DNA of 64,000 nt from JAICKM01 sp038228295 (GCA_038228295.1 JBBRPH010000007.1:53886-117885); one strand, 5' to 3'. Shown: positions 17,081 through 26,250, counted from the stretch's first letter. The notes: generated by a model not told the origin, from the letters alone. Made by a program: numbers and translations.

Positions 17081-17602
17081 GTGGAACAAGCTGACCTGAT
17101 CGCTAGAATCCGCGACATTCCCGATTTTCCGGTGCGCGGCATCATGTTTCGGGATATTACGACCTTGCTCAAAGACGGCGAGGCGTTCGGTGCCTGCCTA
17201 GACAAACTGGCCGCCCGCTTGCGTCCCTACCAGCCGACCAAAATCGTCGGCATCGAGTCACGCGGCTTTATCTTCGCTGCGCCGTTGGCCTATATGCTCG
17301 GTGCGGGCTTTGTGCCGGCGCGCAAACTGGGCAAGCTGCCCGCGCCCACCGTCAGTGCTGAGTACTCGCTGGAATACGGCACGAACACAGTGGAAATGCA
17401 CCGCGATGCTATCGAAGTGGGCGAGCGCGTTGTGATCGTGGACGACCTGCTGGCGACCGGCGGCACCACGCGCGCCGCCATCCAACTGGTCGAACACCTG
17501 GGCGGTGAAGTTGTCGCGCTCGGCTACCTGATCGAACTCAACTTCCTGCACGCCCGCGACAGCCTAACCAAGTACAACGTGGTGACCCTGCTCCAATATT
17601 AG
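17081..17602 (+). CDS. apt: Adenine phosphoribosyltransferase
   Basis: Purine salvage enzyme that converts adenine and PRPP into AMP and pyrophosphate. The 173-aa length is standard. Seen are the N-terminal DFPVRGIMFRDITTLL typical of APRT, the flexible-loop region KLGKLPAP and the PRPP-binding motif VVIVDDLLATGGTT (117-130). The start is GTG 17081, preceded by AGAGAGGACG. It has its own promoter, and the glmS promoter and ribozyme follow within 30 bp of its stop. Confidence 0.95.
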   Translation: MEQADLIARIRDIPDFPVRGIMFRDITTLLKDGEAFGACLDKLAARLRPYQPTKIVGIESRGFIFAAPLAYMLGAGFVPARKLGKLPAPTVSAEYSLEYGTNTVEMHRDAIEVGERVVIVDDLLATGGTTRAAIQLVEHLGGEVVALGYLIELNFLHARDSLTKYNVVTLLQY

Positions 17603-17632
17603 CGCCCAGCACCGTGGGAACAGCAGCCGGGC

Positions 17633-17661
17633 TTGATCGCGGGTCCGGCTTTTGTTATACT
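17633..17661 (+). promoter_or_regulatory. Promoter of the glmS transcript
   Basis: TTGATC (17633-17638), 17-bp spacer, TATACT (17656-17661). It implies a leader of about 410 nt that carries the ribozyme. Confidence 0.7.
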
Positions 17662-17699
17662 CTGGGCGGGAGGGGGTCTGCCCCGAACGGCAAGCAGCA

Positions 17700-17880
17700 A
17701 ACGCATAGTAGCGCCAGGACTCGCGGGTGAGGCCGTGAGTTGACGAGGTGGGAGCGGATCGAAAGACTCGGCGGATCGCTCCCCGGTATCCCCAATCGTG
17801 AGAGCCGGCCAAACCGGACCTGTGAAGGTCCGACAATTCCCGGCTCCGGGGCGGTATGGAGACCAAGCCATACCGTGCTT
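17700..17880 (+). ncRNA. glmS ribozyme/riboswitch
   Basis: Self-cleaving RNA in the glmS leader that uses glucosamine-6-phosphate as cofactor. The conserved core is easy to see: AGCGCCAGGACT at 17710-17721, GTTGACGAGG near 17739-17748, and CGGCGGATCGCTCCCCGGT at about 17770-17788. Between the last two, the bases 17749-17769 form the usual helix. The 3' part (about 17806-17875) can form the distal P3/P4 helices. By analogy with known glmS ribozymes, the cut falls between A17710 and G17711. Cleavage leaves a 5'-OH end that destabilises the glmS message, so GlmS output falls when GlcN6P is plentiful. The class assignment rests on motif match plus position ahead of glmS. Confidence 0.93.
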
Positions 17881-18079
17881 GCCCTATAGGTAGCAGCCCG
17901 GCAGGTATTCGCGATTGCGCGGATAGCCGAATGGTTTTGTGCGGCCGCCCTCTCCTCCGAACGATCTGATCAATTATACGCACAATACAACCGTGGCAAC
18001 GGCTGGGTTTCGTGTGTCCGCTGTACATCTGTACGTTCGGCACCCCACTCCGGCTACCTGTTGCCCTGGAGGAGACTTT

Positions 18080-19852
18080 ATGTGTGGCATTTTTGGCTAC
18101 GCCGGCCCAGCGTGTGCGGCGGCGGACCTGGTGTTTAGCGGCCTAAAAGAACTTGAGTATCGTGGCTACGACTCGTGGGGCATCGCTCTGGACCATGCGG
18201 GCCGCGTGGAGACCGTCAAGGACGTGGGCAAACTGATCGCCGCGCCGCAGGGCATGAGCGATTCGAGCTTGGCGATTGGGCACACGCGCTGGGCCACCAC
18301 CGGCGCAGTGACGCACGCCAATGCTCACCCGCACAGCGATTGCAGCGGGCGGCTGGCGCTGGTCCACAACGGTATCGTTGAGAATTATGTCGAGTTGAAA
18401 GAGGGACTGCTGGCGCGCGGGCATCGGTTTCAGTCGGAGACCGACAGCGAAGTGGTCGCCCATCTGCTGGAAGAGGAACTGACTGCTGCCGACACGCCCA
18501 CGCTGGTCGAGGCGTTGCGCCGGGTGAGCCTGAAGTTGACCGGGCTGAACGCCGTGGTGGCGATGGATGTGACCCGCAATGAAATGGCGGCGGTGAAAAA
18601 CGGCTCACCGTTGGTTATTGGGCTGAACGGCGGCGCCAACTATCTGGCCTCCGATGTGGCCGCGCTGCTCAAATACACTCGGCACATCGTTTGGGTGCGC
18701 GACGGCCAGGTGGCCGGGGTCAGCAAAGACCAAGTGACGTTGATGGACGCAGCAACCGGTGCAACGATTGAGCCGCAGATCGAGCAGATCGCCTGGGATG
18801 CCCAGCAAGCCGCGCTTGGCCCTTATCAACATTACCTGGAAAAAGAAATCTGGGAGCAGCCGGGCTTGCTGCGGCAAATCGCCGGCGAAGGTGGCGAACA
18901 GGCACGGCAATTGGCCGAGTTTTTCAGCGCTGCCTCCGACCTTTACTTCACCGCCTGCGGTACCGCCTATCACGCCGCGCTGATGGGCACCTATATCCTC
19001 GCCAGTGTGGGCGGGCGCATGGCGCATAGCGTCTACGCACATGAACTGGCCCAGTTCGCGCCGTTTATGCACGAGCCACAAGCAGTGGTCGCTATGTCAC
19101 AAAGCGGCGAGACCATTGACGTGCTGGATGCTGTGCGCGCCGCACATAAGAGCGCCGTGCCGGTAGCCGCGTTGGTCAACGTGCCCGGCTCCACCCTCAG
19201 CCGCGAGGCCGACTTCACTCTGCTGCTGGGAGCGGGGCCGGAGAAATGCGTCCTCTCGACCAAAGCCTTCACCGCCAAAGTGGCCTACCTGATGTTGGCC
19301 GCCGGCGCGCTACGCGGTGATGGGGCGATGATGTCCGCCGCTCTCAGCGCCGCCGCCGCCGAGATGGACCTGATGCGCGCCGACGGGCGCATGGATACGG
19401 TGGCCGCCCTGGCCGCCCGCATCGTGGAGCGGCAGCATCTGTTTGTCGTGGGACGCGGCGAATGCTACCCGCTGGCGCTGGAAGCTGCGCTCAAAATCAA
19501 GGAGGTCAGCTATATGCACGCCGAGGGCTTTGCCAGCGGCGAACTGAAGCACGGCGTAATCGCGCTAGTCGAGCCGGGCACCCCCTGCCTGATCTTCGCG
19601 CCCGCCGGTCCCGATGAAGCGCAAGCCCTGACCACGGCGGGCGAACTGAAAGCACGCGGCGCGCTCATCGTCGGCATCGGCCCACGCGCCCACGCGGTTT
19701 ACGATGTGCATCTGCCGGTCAACGCTACCGGCTACGCCTTCCCACTGGCTGCCTTACCGCCAGTGCAGATGCTGGCCTACCGCCTGGCCCTGTTGCGCGG
19801 CCACGACCCAGACAAACCCCGCAACCTGGCGAAAAGCGTGACCGTGCGCTAA
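18080..19852 (+). CDS. glmS: Glutamine-fructose-6-phosphate aminotransferase (isomerizing)
   Basis: Makes glucosamine-6-phosphate from fructose-6-phosphate and glutamine, the first step to UDP-GlcNAc and peptidoglycan. The 590-aa protein starts MCGIFGYAG, exposing the catalytic Cys after Met removal. The N-terminal glutaminase domain has RGYDSWG and HTRWATTG. Two SIS domains follow (VAMSQSGETIDVLDAVRAA in the first; KIKEVSYMHAEGFASGELKHG in the second), and the end is DKPRNLAKSVTV, as in the family. ATG 18080 is preceded by GGAGGAG; a longer in-frame reading would run into the ribozyme leader. Control is by the ribozyme upstream, and a terminator lies after the stop. Confidence 0.97.
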   Translation: MCGIFGYAGPACAAADLVFSGLKELEYRGYDSWGIALDHAGRVETVKDVGKLIAAPQGMSDSSLAIGHTRWATTGAVTHANAHPHSDCSGRLALVHNGIVENYVELKEGLLARGHRFQSETDSEVVAHLLEEELTAADTPTLVEALRRVSLKLTGLNAVVAMDVTRNEMAAVKNGSPLVIGLNGGANYLASDVAALLKYTRHIVWVRDGQVAGVSKDQVTLMDAATGATIEPQIEQIAWDAQQAALGPYQHYLEKEIWEQPGLLRQIAGEGGEQARQLAEFFSAASDLYFTACGTAYHAALMGTYILASVGGRMAHSVYAHELAQFAPFMHEPQAVVAMSQSGETIDVLDAVRAAHKSAVPVAALVNVPGSTLSREADFTLLLGAGPEKCVLSTKAFTAKVAYLMLAAGALRGDGAMMSAALSAAAAEMDLMRADGRMDTVAALAARIVERQHLFVVGRGECYPLALEAALKIKEVSYMHAEGFASGELKHGVIALVEPGTPCLIFAPAGPDEAQALTTAGELKARGALIVGIGPRAHAVYDVHLPVNATGYAFPLAALPPVQMLAYRLALLRGHDPDKPRNLAKSVTVR

Positions 19853-19869
19853 GTCGCGGCTGCATAAAA

Positions 19870-19911
19870 GGCGCGGCGGCTACCCGTCTATTAGTGGGTA
19901 GCCGCCGCGCC
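19870..19911. terminator. Terminator between glmS and lpdA (convergent)
   Basis: A perfect 16-bp stem (19870-19885 with 19896-19911) with a 10-nt loop. Confidence 0.8.
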
Positions 19912-19944
19912 CACAGGCCGGCTAACGCGGGACAGTCGGCCCGC

Positions 19945-20030
19945 TTATCATTCTTCGCGCCTCTTGGCGTCCCTTCGCGGATCAACCCCGACGTTCTTCG
20001 TGATCTTTTGTGTGCCTTCGTGGATCAGCG
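19945..20030. repeat. Degenerate CTTCG(C/T)GGATCA-type repeat
   Basis: The spacer after the glmS terminator holds ttcttcgcgcctcttggcgt, then cccttcgcggatcaa, gttcttcgtgatc and ccttcgtggatca. The last copy overlaps the end of lpdA. A similar run occurs near 52440-52487. Confidence 0.5.
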
Positions 20031-21479
20031 TGCGACCCGCGTGGGCGTATTGACGTGCAGCGGCGTGCCGAAGAGTTGCGCGATGGCGGTTTCCTGCACC
20101 GCTTCGGGCATCGTCGGGTGCGCGTGCATCGTGTGGGCCAAATCATCGGCGGTCACGCCTTGCTGCACAGCGACCGTGCCCTCGGCGATAATGTCGCTGG
20201 CGTGTGCGCCCATGACTTGCATCCCCAGGATCGTGCGGGTTCCCGGATCGCAGACCAGCTTGACCAAGCCGTGCGGCTCGCCGATAGCCTGGGCGCGACC
20301 CAGCGCCGCGAACGGGAACTTGGTCACGCGCACCTCGATACCCTTTTCTTTCGCCAGTGCCTCAGTCAGGCCCACGCTGGCGATTTCGGGGATGGTGAAG
20401 ATGCAGTCGGGCACGGCGCGGTAGTCGGCTTCGCGCGGGTGTTCCAAAATATGGTCCACCGCCACTTCGCCTTCATACGACGCGACATGGGCCAACATAT
20501 GACCCGGCACGATGTCGCCGATGGCGTAGATGCCCGCCACGTTGGTCCGCATATAGCTATCGGTCGGTACATAGCCGCGCTCCGTCCGCACACCCACCGT
20601 GTCGAGGCCCAGGCCGTCGGTATAGGGCTTGCGGCCTTTCGCGTAGAGCGCGTATTCGCTGGAGACCACACGCGGCTCGGCGCTACCCTCGGTCTGGATC
20701 ACCACATCCAGATGGTCGCCACGGTCGCGGAACTCCTGCACGTTGCTCTTGAGTAGCACTTCCACACCCGCCGCTTTGAGTAGTTGCGCGAAGCGGCGGG
20801 CGATCTCCTCGTCCACGTTACGCAGCACCCGCGGCGACGTGATCACCGCTGTGACTTTGGTGCCGTAGGCGGCGAAGATCGAGGCGAACTCCATGCCGAC
20901 GATGCCGCCGCCGATGATCACCATGCTCTTAGGCAGCGTCGGGATGGCGCCCATTGTCAAGTCGGCATCTAGGATCTGATCACTGGTGATCACCCGCGGC
21001 GAGTCGCCGCCCGGCACTTCCGTGCCCAAGATCGTCGCCGAGCCGGTCGCCAAGATGATGCTTTTGGCGCGCACGGTGAGGGCCATGCCGCCGAACTCGG
21101 CGTTGCCCTGCACGAGGATGCTGTTGGGGGTTAGCAGTCGGCCGGTGCCCTGCAAGCGGGTCACTTTGCGCGCTTTGCACAGGTCTACCACGCCTTTACT
21201 CAGGCCATCCACCACTTTGTCTTTGCGCGCTACAATGCCGGCCCAGTCGGGTTCCGCCGTGCCTTGGATGCCGAAGTCCCCGGCATGGCGCATTTCACTC
21301 AGCAACTCTGCGGTGCGAACCATTGTTTTGGAAGGGATGCAACCGCGCAGTAGGCAGGTGCCGCCCAAGCGCCGATCTTTCTCGATCAGCACCACGTTGG
21401 CCCCACGCATCCCCGCGTCCAGCGCAGCCACATAGCCGCCCGGTCCGCCGCCGATGACGGCAATATCATATTCTGTCAT
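20025..21479 (-). CDS. lpdA: Dihydrolipoamide dehydrogenase (E3 / L-protein)
   Basis: FAD enzyme that re-oxidises the dihydrolipoyl arm of 2-oxoacid dehydrogenases and of GcvH, passing electrons to NAD+. The 484-aa protein has the N-terminal FAD motif GGGPGG, the redox-active Cys pair C42/C47 in GGTCLLRGCIPSK, a central NAD-binding GGGIVGMEFA, and the C-terminal catalytic HPTMPE. The ATG at 21479 lies 22 nt from a heptamer array. The nearby lipoate-ligase gene and the gcv operon suggest that this E3 serves glycine cleavage, though it may also serve other complexes. Confidence 0.95.
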   Translation of the reverse strand: MTEYDIAVIGGGPGGYVAALDAGMRGANVVLIEKDRRLGGTCLLRGCIPSKTMVRTAELLSEMRHAGDFGIQGTAEPDWAGIVARKDKVVDGLSKGVVDLCKARKVTRLQGTGRLLTPNSILVQGNAEFGGMALTVRAKSIILATGSATILGTEVPGGDSPRVITSDQILDADLTMGAIPTLPKSMVIIGGGIVGMEFASIFAAYGTKVTAVITSPRVLRNVDEEIARRFAQLLKAAGVEVLLKSNVQEFRDRGDHLDVVIQTEGSAEPRVVSSEYALYAKGRKPYTDGLGLDTVGVRTERGYVPTDSYMRTNVAGIYAIGDIVPGHMLAHVASYEGEVAVDHILEHPREADYRAVPDCIFTIPEIASVGLTEALAKEKGIEVRVTKFPFAALGRAQAIGEPHGLVKLVCDPGTRTILGMQVMGAHASDIIAEGTVAVQQGVTADDLAHTMHAHPTMPEAVQETAIAQLFGTPLHVNTPTRVAR

Positions 21480-21500
21480 AGTTTCTCGTACTCCGCTAGG

Positions 21501-21528
21501 TGTCAGGTGTCAGGTGTCAGGTGTCAGG
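21501..21528. repeat. Perfect (tgtcagg)x4 heptamer array upstream of lpdA
   Basis: Four exact copies of tgtcagg, 22 bp before the lpdA ATG on the opposite strand. Confidence 0.9.
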
Positions 21529-21589
21529 CATTAGAGGTAACGGTACTACGTGCTGCACCGATCCCTATAATACCATAACTCAGAATTCA

Positions 21590-22486
21590 TTACTTGCGGA
21601 ACGTCCATGCATCCGTCGCGTACTTAGTCGCCACCAATGCGTCCCAGCGCGCCAGTTCCGTGTCCGTCAGACGGCCGGGTTCCAAAGTTATGTCAAGTGC
21701 TTCCTCAAAGCCGGCTTGCAACGCGCTCGCCACCTCATCGCGGCGCAAGGGAGCGGGCGCGAACTCGTTGAGGCCGGCCATACGCAGTGTCAGGTGGGTC
21801 TGTGTACGCAAGCGTGCGGCTTCATCGGGCCGGCGGAAAGCGCGCGACCAGCGGTCCAGATCCGCGTCCAATAGCACCGAGCCTTGTTGCAAAACGACAC
21901 CGCCGCGCCGGCTCTGTGCGCTACCGATTACTTTGCGCCCCTCCACGGTGATCTCGTAGTCGGTGGCCTCGTCAAAGCAAACCGCGCCCGCCGGGTCTTC
22001 ATAGGCCGGGTTGGGGCGCCCGGCCCGCCGTGCCGCCAGTTCGGCGCGGGCTGCCGCCAATGGCGAAGTACCCCGCCGGGCAGCGGCATCCGGCGGTTCG
22101 GCCATGCGCGCAGCAATGCCGAGCCGCATCAGACCCAGCACCAACCCCTGGCTGATCTTACGGTAACTCTCCACGACGCCCCCATCCACTCGTGGGTCGC
22201 TGGCGGGCGCGATCAAGCTATAGGTCAGTTCGCGGTCGCCGTCGTGCAGCACGGCGCGCCCGCCGGTGGGCCGCCGCACCAGCGTATAGCGTTGTTCGCG
22301 CACCCAATCCGTGTCAATCTGTCCGGCCAGCGGCTGGTTGATACCCACTGACAAGCAACCCGGTTGCCACGCATAAAAGCGGACCGTCGGCGGTCCGCCC
22401 GCGATACCCGACTCCAGCAGCGCCTCGTCTAGCGCCATATTCGAGTGCCCCGGTTCAGGCGGGGTGAGGATCAAGCGCCAGTTCAC
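21590..22486 (-). CDS. Lipoate-protein ligase A / octanoyltransferase (LplA/LipM family)
   Basis: Member of the biotin/lipoate protein ligase family that loads lipoate or octanoate onto lipoyl domains such as GcvH. The 298-aa protein has NMALDEALL, the family motif RRPTGGRAVLHDGDRELTYS, and the later lysine segment GRKVIGSAQSRRGGVVLQQGS. LplA and LipM share these motifs, so direct lipoate ligation and octanoyl transfer from ACP cannot be separated here. GTG 22486 is chosen because the family begins right at W-R-L-I; 17 further in-frame upstream codons look unrelated. It lies between lpdA and the gcv operon, all on the minus strand. Confidence 0.85.
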   Translation of the reverse strand: MNWRLILTPPEPGHSNMALDEALLESGIAGGPPTVRFYAWQPGCLSVGINQPLAGQIDTDWVREQRYTLVRRPTGGRAVLHDGDRELTYSLIAPASDPRVDGGVVESYRKISQGLVLGLMRLGIAARMAEPPDAAARRGTSPLAAARAELAARRAGRPNPAYEDPAGAVCFDEATDYEITVEGRKVIGSAQSRRGGVVLQQGSVLLDADLDRWSRAFRRPDEAARLRTQTHLTLRMAGLNEFAPAPLRRDEVASALQAGFEEALDITLEPGRLTDTELARWDALVATKYATDAWTFRK

Positions 22487-22592
22487 CGTGCTATAAACTC
22501 TTTCACATTGTGTACAGTATCGATCTGTAGCTGCCACAGCATCGCATCAGATGCAATCCAGCGTTCTTGCAATGCTTCCCCTTAGAAAGACA

Positions 22593-22948
22593 TTATCGTT
22601 CCTGTGAACGCAGCCGAGTAATGCCTGGACTGATCACCGTGAACGCCTGAGTTAGTTTATCGGCGTGGTGCTTAATTGCCGTGCTAACCATACCCGCTTT
22701 CGCACTAGGAGACAATCCAGCCAAACGCAACAGGATTACACCATGAGCAATGCGCTTTGGCGAAAAACAATTTCACCAAAATCTTTGTCGGCTGTCAATA
22801 ACAAAACGCCCTCTGCGTCTGCCCAGCCAAACACAAGATCGTCATCAATGCCAGGGCTTACTTCGGCAACTGCGCCAATACTATGCCCATCAAGACGTAG
22901 GCGCTCAATAATCGGTTTATCCACACTTTCATCGGCCAGAAATCTCAC
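22593..22948 (-). pseudogene. DUF5615 PIN-like toxin gene broken by a frameshift
   Basis: The first 70 codons (22948 down to 22736) encode MRFLADESVDKPIIERLRLD... and LLLTADKDFGEIVFRQSALL, the N-terminal two-thirds of a DUF5615 PIN-like protein with its acidic D6, E7 and DKD residues. The frame then hits TAA. One base back, from 22745 to 22593, another frame reads HGVILLRLAGLSPSAKAG... for 50 codons, exactly the missing C-terminal part. A single-base deletion near 22745 explains this. No slippery heptamer is seen, so programmed frameshifting is unlikely; a sequencing error is possible. The ATG overlaps the stop of the DUF433 gene (ATGA). Confidence 0.85.
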
Positions 22949-23181
22949 GCAGCACCTTCTGCAGTAGGATAAACAACATCGGCGCGCAATGCCTCCGCAG
23001 CGAAAGCGAGTGCCGCTAAGATCGCTTCGCGGGTGAGGTGAGGATGGGCCTCTAAAAGCTGCTCAATGTCTTCGCCGGCAGAGAGTTTTTCCAAAATAAG
23101 TTCTACCGTGATGCGCGTGCCGGCAACGACTGGCTTGCCCATCATCACCTTGGGGTTGGAGACGATCAAGTTCTTCTGCAT
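22945..23181 (-). CDS. DUF433 family antitoxin-like protein
   Basis: A 78-aa protein beginning MQKNLIVSNPKVMMGKPVVA and continuing GTRITVELILEKLSAGEDI. This matches the DUF433 family, small HTH-containing proteins that usually sit just before a DUF5615 PIN-like gene and are thought to be antitoxins. GGGAG lies 8 nt before ATG 23181. The stop overlaps the start of the DUF5615 gene by 4 bp. Because that partner is frameshifted, the antitoxin may be a leftover or may be kept to neutralise related toxins elsewhere (inference). Confidence 0.85.
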   Translation of the reverse strand: MQKNLIVSNPKVMMGKPVVAGTRITVELILEKLSAGEDIEQLLEAHPHLTREAILAALAFAAEALRADVVYPTAEGAA

Positions 23182-23253
23182 GGTATGACTCCCTTCTATG
23201 CACTGCTTACCCGCGTAGCAAGCAGCGCTGCTACAGCGCCTAGCACCCCCATC

Positions 23254-23305
23254 GGGGAACGGCGTACAATTCCCAGCCAGAGCTAAGTCGTGTACACCGT
23301 TCCCC
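23254..23305 (-). terminator. Long hairpin after the gcv operon
   Basis: 23254-23267 pairs with 23292-23305 (14 bp, one mismatch) across a 24-nt loop, 17 bp after the gcvPB stop. No T-run follows, so termination is not certain. Confidence 0.5.
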
Positions 23306-23321
23306 AATTCACAACGCAGAA

Positions 23322-24926
23322 CTACGGCTTTGCCCGCCAGCGCAGGTTCGGCTCGCGTGCCGCCAGCACTTCATCGAGGCGACCGTATTTGCTAGTGTGT
23401 GGGGCATGGTTCAGAACGTCCGGCGTGGTGCGCGCTTCTTCAGCGATAGCTTTCATGGCCGCGATAAACTCGTCCAACGTCTCTTTGCTCTCGGTTTCGG
23501 TCGGCTCGATCATCAGGGCTTCTTCCACGATCAACGGGAAGTAGACCGTAGGCGGGTGGAAGCCGTAGTCAATCAGCCGCTTAGCAACATCCAGCGTCTT
23601 GATGCCGTAGTCGCGTTTCAGGTTTTTGCTGCTCAGGACGACTTCGTGCATATTCACGCGGTCGTAGGGCAGCCAGTAGGTGCCGGCCAATTGGCCGCGA
23701 ATGTAGTTCGCGTTCAGGATCGCGTTTTCGCTCACCCGCTTAAGGCCGCGCAGCCCCAGGTGGCGGATGTAGGTGTAGGCCCGGTCAAACATACCGAAGT
23801 TGCCCATGAACGCTTTGACGCGCCCAATGCTCTTCTCCGGCATGACCGGCAGGTAGAAGACCCCACCGTCTGCGCCGTCTTGCTTGCCGACCACAGGACC
23901 GGGGCGGAACGGAGCCAGATGCGCTTTAAGCGCCACCGCGCCCGCGCCGGGGCCGCCACCGCCGTGCGGTGTAGTGAATGTCTTGTGCAAGTTGATGTGC
24001 ATTACGTCAATGCCCAGATCGCCGGGGCGGATGTGGCCGACCAGGGCGTTCAGGTTCGCGCCGTCGCCATACACCTGCCCACCGGCGCGGTGGACGCGCT
24101 CGCTGATCTCCAGGATGTTCGGCTCAAACAGACCCAACGTGCTAGGCACCGTTAGCATGATGCCCGCTGTGCGCTCGTTCAGGTTCGCGCTCAACTGCTC
24201 CAAATCTACGTTGCCCTGGGCATCCGACTTCAATTGGATCATCTTGAAGCCCGCCGAGGTCGTGGTGGCTGGGTTGGTACCGTGCGCGCTATCGGGCACC
24301 AGAATCGTGTCGCGCATTGTGTCACCACGATCCAGGTGATAGGCGCGGATGACCAGGATGCCGGTGAACTCACCGTGCGCGCCCGCCGCCGGTTGCAACG
24401 TGACCGCGTCCATGCCGGTGATGGCCGCCAGATAATCTTGCAGCCCATACATCACTTCGAGCGCGCCCTGCACCGTTTCCGGCGGTTGGTTCGGGTTGAT
24501 CGCCGCAAAGCCGGGCAGGATCGCCACGTCTTCATGCACTTTGGGGTTGTACTTCATGGTGCAGGAGCCGAGCGGGTAAAAGCCGCTATCAATGCTGTAG
24601 TTCATCTGCGACAGCCGCACAAAATGGCGCATCACGTCTACTTCAGACAACTCGGGCAGGTCCAGATGCTCACGCAGCAGTGCCGCGGCGGGCAGGGGGG
24701 CGGCGGGCACGTCGTCGTCGGGTAGCGACACGCCGATGCGGCCGGGGCTGCTCAATTCGAACAATAGCGGCTCCACATGACCCTGGCGCGGGTTCAGTTG
24801 CGGGCCGGCCGCACCCTTGTGCCCAGCTTCGGGATCATGGGTATGACCGTGCTCCGGGTGGATGGCGTGATCCACCGCGCCGGCCACATTCTTGATCGCC
24901 TTTTCAATCAGGGTCATCTCAGGCAC
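23322..24926 (-). CDS. gcvPB: Glycine dehydrogenase (decarboxylating) subunit 2
   Basis: PLP-binding half of the split P-protein: it decarboxylates glycine and passes the aminomethyl group to lipoyl-GcvH. In the 534-aa protein the PLP lysine is K315 in NLHKTFTTPHGGGGPG. The N-terminus holds a His-rich stretch (HAIHPEHGHTHDPEAGH, about 20-36) not usual for the family, which might bind metal or be an artefact of the chosen start. The ATG overlaps the end of gcvPA by 8 bp, so the two subunits are made together. It is the last gene of the riboswitch-controlled gcv operon. Confidence 0.95.
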   Translation of the reverse strand: MPEMTLIEKAIKNVAGAVDHAIHPEHGHTHDPEAGHKGAAGPQLNPRQGHVEPLLFELSSPGRIGVSLPDDDVPAAPLPAAALLREHLDLPELSEVDVMRHFVRLSQMNYSIDSGFYPLGSCTMKYNPKVHEDVAILPGFAAINPNQPPETVQGALEVMYGLQDYLAAITGMDAVTLQPAAGAHGEFTGILVIRAYHLDRGDTMRDTILVPDSAHGTNPATTTSAGFKMIQLKSDAQGNVDLEQLSANLNERTAGIMLTVPSTLGLFEPNILEISERVHRAGGQVYGDGANLNALVGHIRPGDLGIDVMHINLHKTFTTPHGGGGPGAGAVALKAHLAPFRPGPVVGKQDGADGGVFYLPVMPEKSIGRVKAFMGNFGMFDRAYTYIRHLGLRGLKRVSENAILNANYIRGQLAGTYWLPYDRVNMHEVVLSSKNLKRDYGIKTLDVAKRLIDYGFHPPTVYFPLIVEEALMIEPTETESKETLDEFIAAMKAIAEEARTTPDVLNHAPHTSKYGRLDEVLAAREPNLRWRAKP

Positions 24927-26250
24927 CTCCGCCCACCGACCCGCTAATGGTGCGAACCGCAGCCACCAGCGCGTCTAATTGTTCCCGGCTGTTCATTTCG
25001 GTCACACAGAGTAACCAACCGTTTTCCACCTGATCGCTCACATCCAGGCCACCAATGATGCGGTGGTCCAGCAGGCGGCGGTTCAGTTCACCCGGCGCAA
25101 GCGGAGTCTGCACCAGGAACTCCTTGAAGAAGGGACCGTCGTTCAACACCTTGAAGCCCGGCACTTGGGCCAATTCGCCGGCCAGATAATGGGAGCGGTT
25201 ATAGCAAATTTCGGCGACGCGGCGCAGGCCGTACTTGCCCATCAGCGCGAGGTACGCCGTGTTAGCCAGCGCGATCAACGACGAGTTTGTGCAGATGTTG
25301 GACGTGGCCTTTTCGCGCCGGATATGCTGTTCGCGCGTTTGCAGCGTCAGCACAAAGCCGCGCTTGCCGTCGCGTGTATCGCGGGTCATGCCTGCCAAGC
25401 GACCCGGCAACGAGCGCGTATATTTCTCTTTGACCGACAGCATCCCCGAATAGGGGCCGCCGAACTGCTGCGGCGCGCCGAGCGACTGCCCTTCACCGAT
25501 CGCGATATCCACGTTCATCTCGCCCGGCGCTTTCAGAATGCCCAGCGAGATCGGCTCATAGACCAGAATAAACAGCGCACCCGCCGCCTGGATCTGCGCC
25601 CCGGTGGTATTCAGGTCGTGGATCGTGCCGAAAAAGTCGGGCTGTTGCAGGATCACACAGGCCACATCGGTGCCGAGATTGTCTAATTCCGTCACGCCCT
25701 GGATCTCGCGTACTTCCACCCCATGCGACGGGGCGTAGGTCTGCAACACTTCACGGTATTGCGGATGCACGCCTTTACTGATGACGACGGCTTTGCGCTT
25801 AGTGATATTAGTCGCCATGATCGCCGCTTCAGCCATCGCGGTCGAGGCATCCCACATCCCGGCGTTCGACACATCCATGCCGGTCAGTTCGCAGATCAGG
25901 GTTTGCCACTCATAAGTCCATTGTAACGTGCCCTGCGCCAGTTCCGGCTGATAAGGGGTGTAGGCGGTGTAAAACTCGCCGCGCGACATGATCCGATAGA
26001 CGGCGGCCGGGCTAAAGTGGTTATAAGAGCCGGCCCCTAGGAAAGTCGCAAACCCGGTTGCATCACAATTCTTGGCGCTCAAACGGCGCATCTCCGCCAT
26101 GATCTCACTCTCGGAGAGCGGCTCCGGCAGGTGGATCGGCGGGTCCATAACACTAGCCGGCACTTCGCGGTACAGGTCGGCCAGGCTACTCATGCCCAGA
26201 CTTGTCAGCATCGCTTGCCGGTCGGCATCGGTGTTCGGTATATAGGGCAT
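24919..26250 (-). CDS. gcvPA: Glycine dehydrogenase (decarboxylating) subunit 1
   Basis: The non-PLP-lysine half of the two-subunit glycine decarboxylase. The 443-aa protein begins MPYIPNTDADRQAML and has FLGAGSYNHF, the typical PYQPELAQGTLQW segment and GEGQSLGAPQQFGGPYSG, all characteristic of GcvPA. It heterodimerises with GcvPB, encoded immediately downstream with overlapping ends. A 130-bp spacer full of inverted heptamer repeats separates it from gcvH upstream. Confidence 0.95.
   Translation of the reverse strand: MPYIPNTDADRQAMLTSLGMSSLADLYREVPASVMDPPIHLPEPLSESEIMAEMRRLSAKNCDATGFATFLGAGSYNHFSPAAVYRIMSRGEFYTAYTPYQPELAQGTLQWTYEWQTLICELTGMDVSNAGMWDASTAMAEAAIMATNITKRKAVVISKGVHPQYREVLQTYAPSHGVEVREIQGVTELDNLGTDVACVILQQPDFFGTIHDLNTTGAQIQAAGALFILVYEPISLGILKAPGEMNVDIAIGEGQSLGAPQQFGGPYSGMLSVKEKYTRSLPGRLAGMTRDTRDGKRGFVLTLQTREQHIRREKATSNICTNSSLIALANTAYLALMGKYGLRRVAEICYNRSHYLAGELAQVPGFKVLNDGPFFKEFLVQTPLAPGELNRRLLDHRIIGGLDVSDQVENGWLLCVTEMNSREQLDALVAAVRTISGSVGGGA

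Noticed and set aside
22736..22948. DUF5615 frameshift as programmed recoding
   Set aside because: No slippery heptamer or downstream pseudoknot is evident at the shift point; simple deletion fits better.
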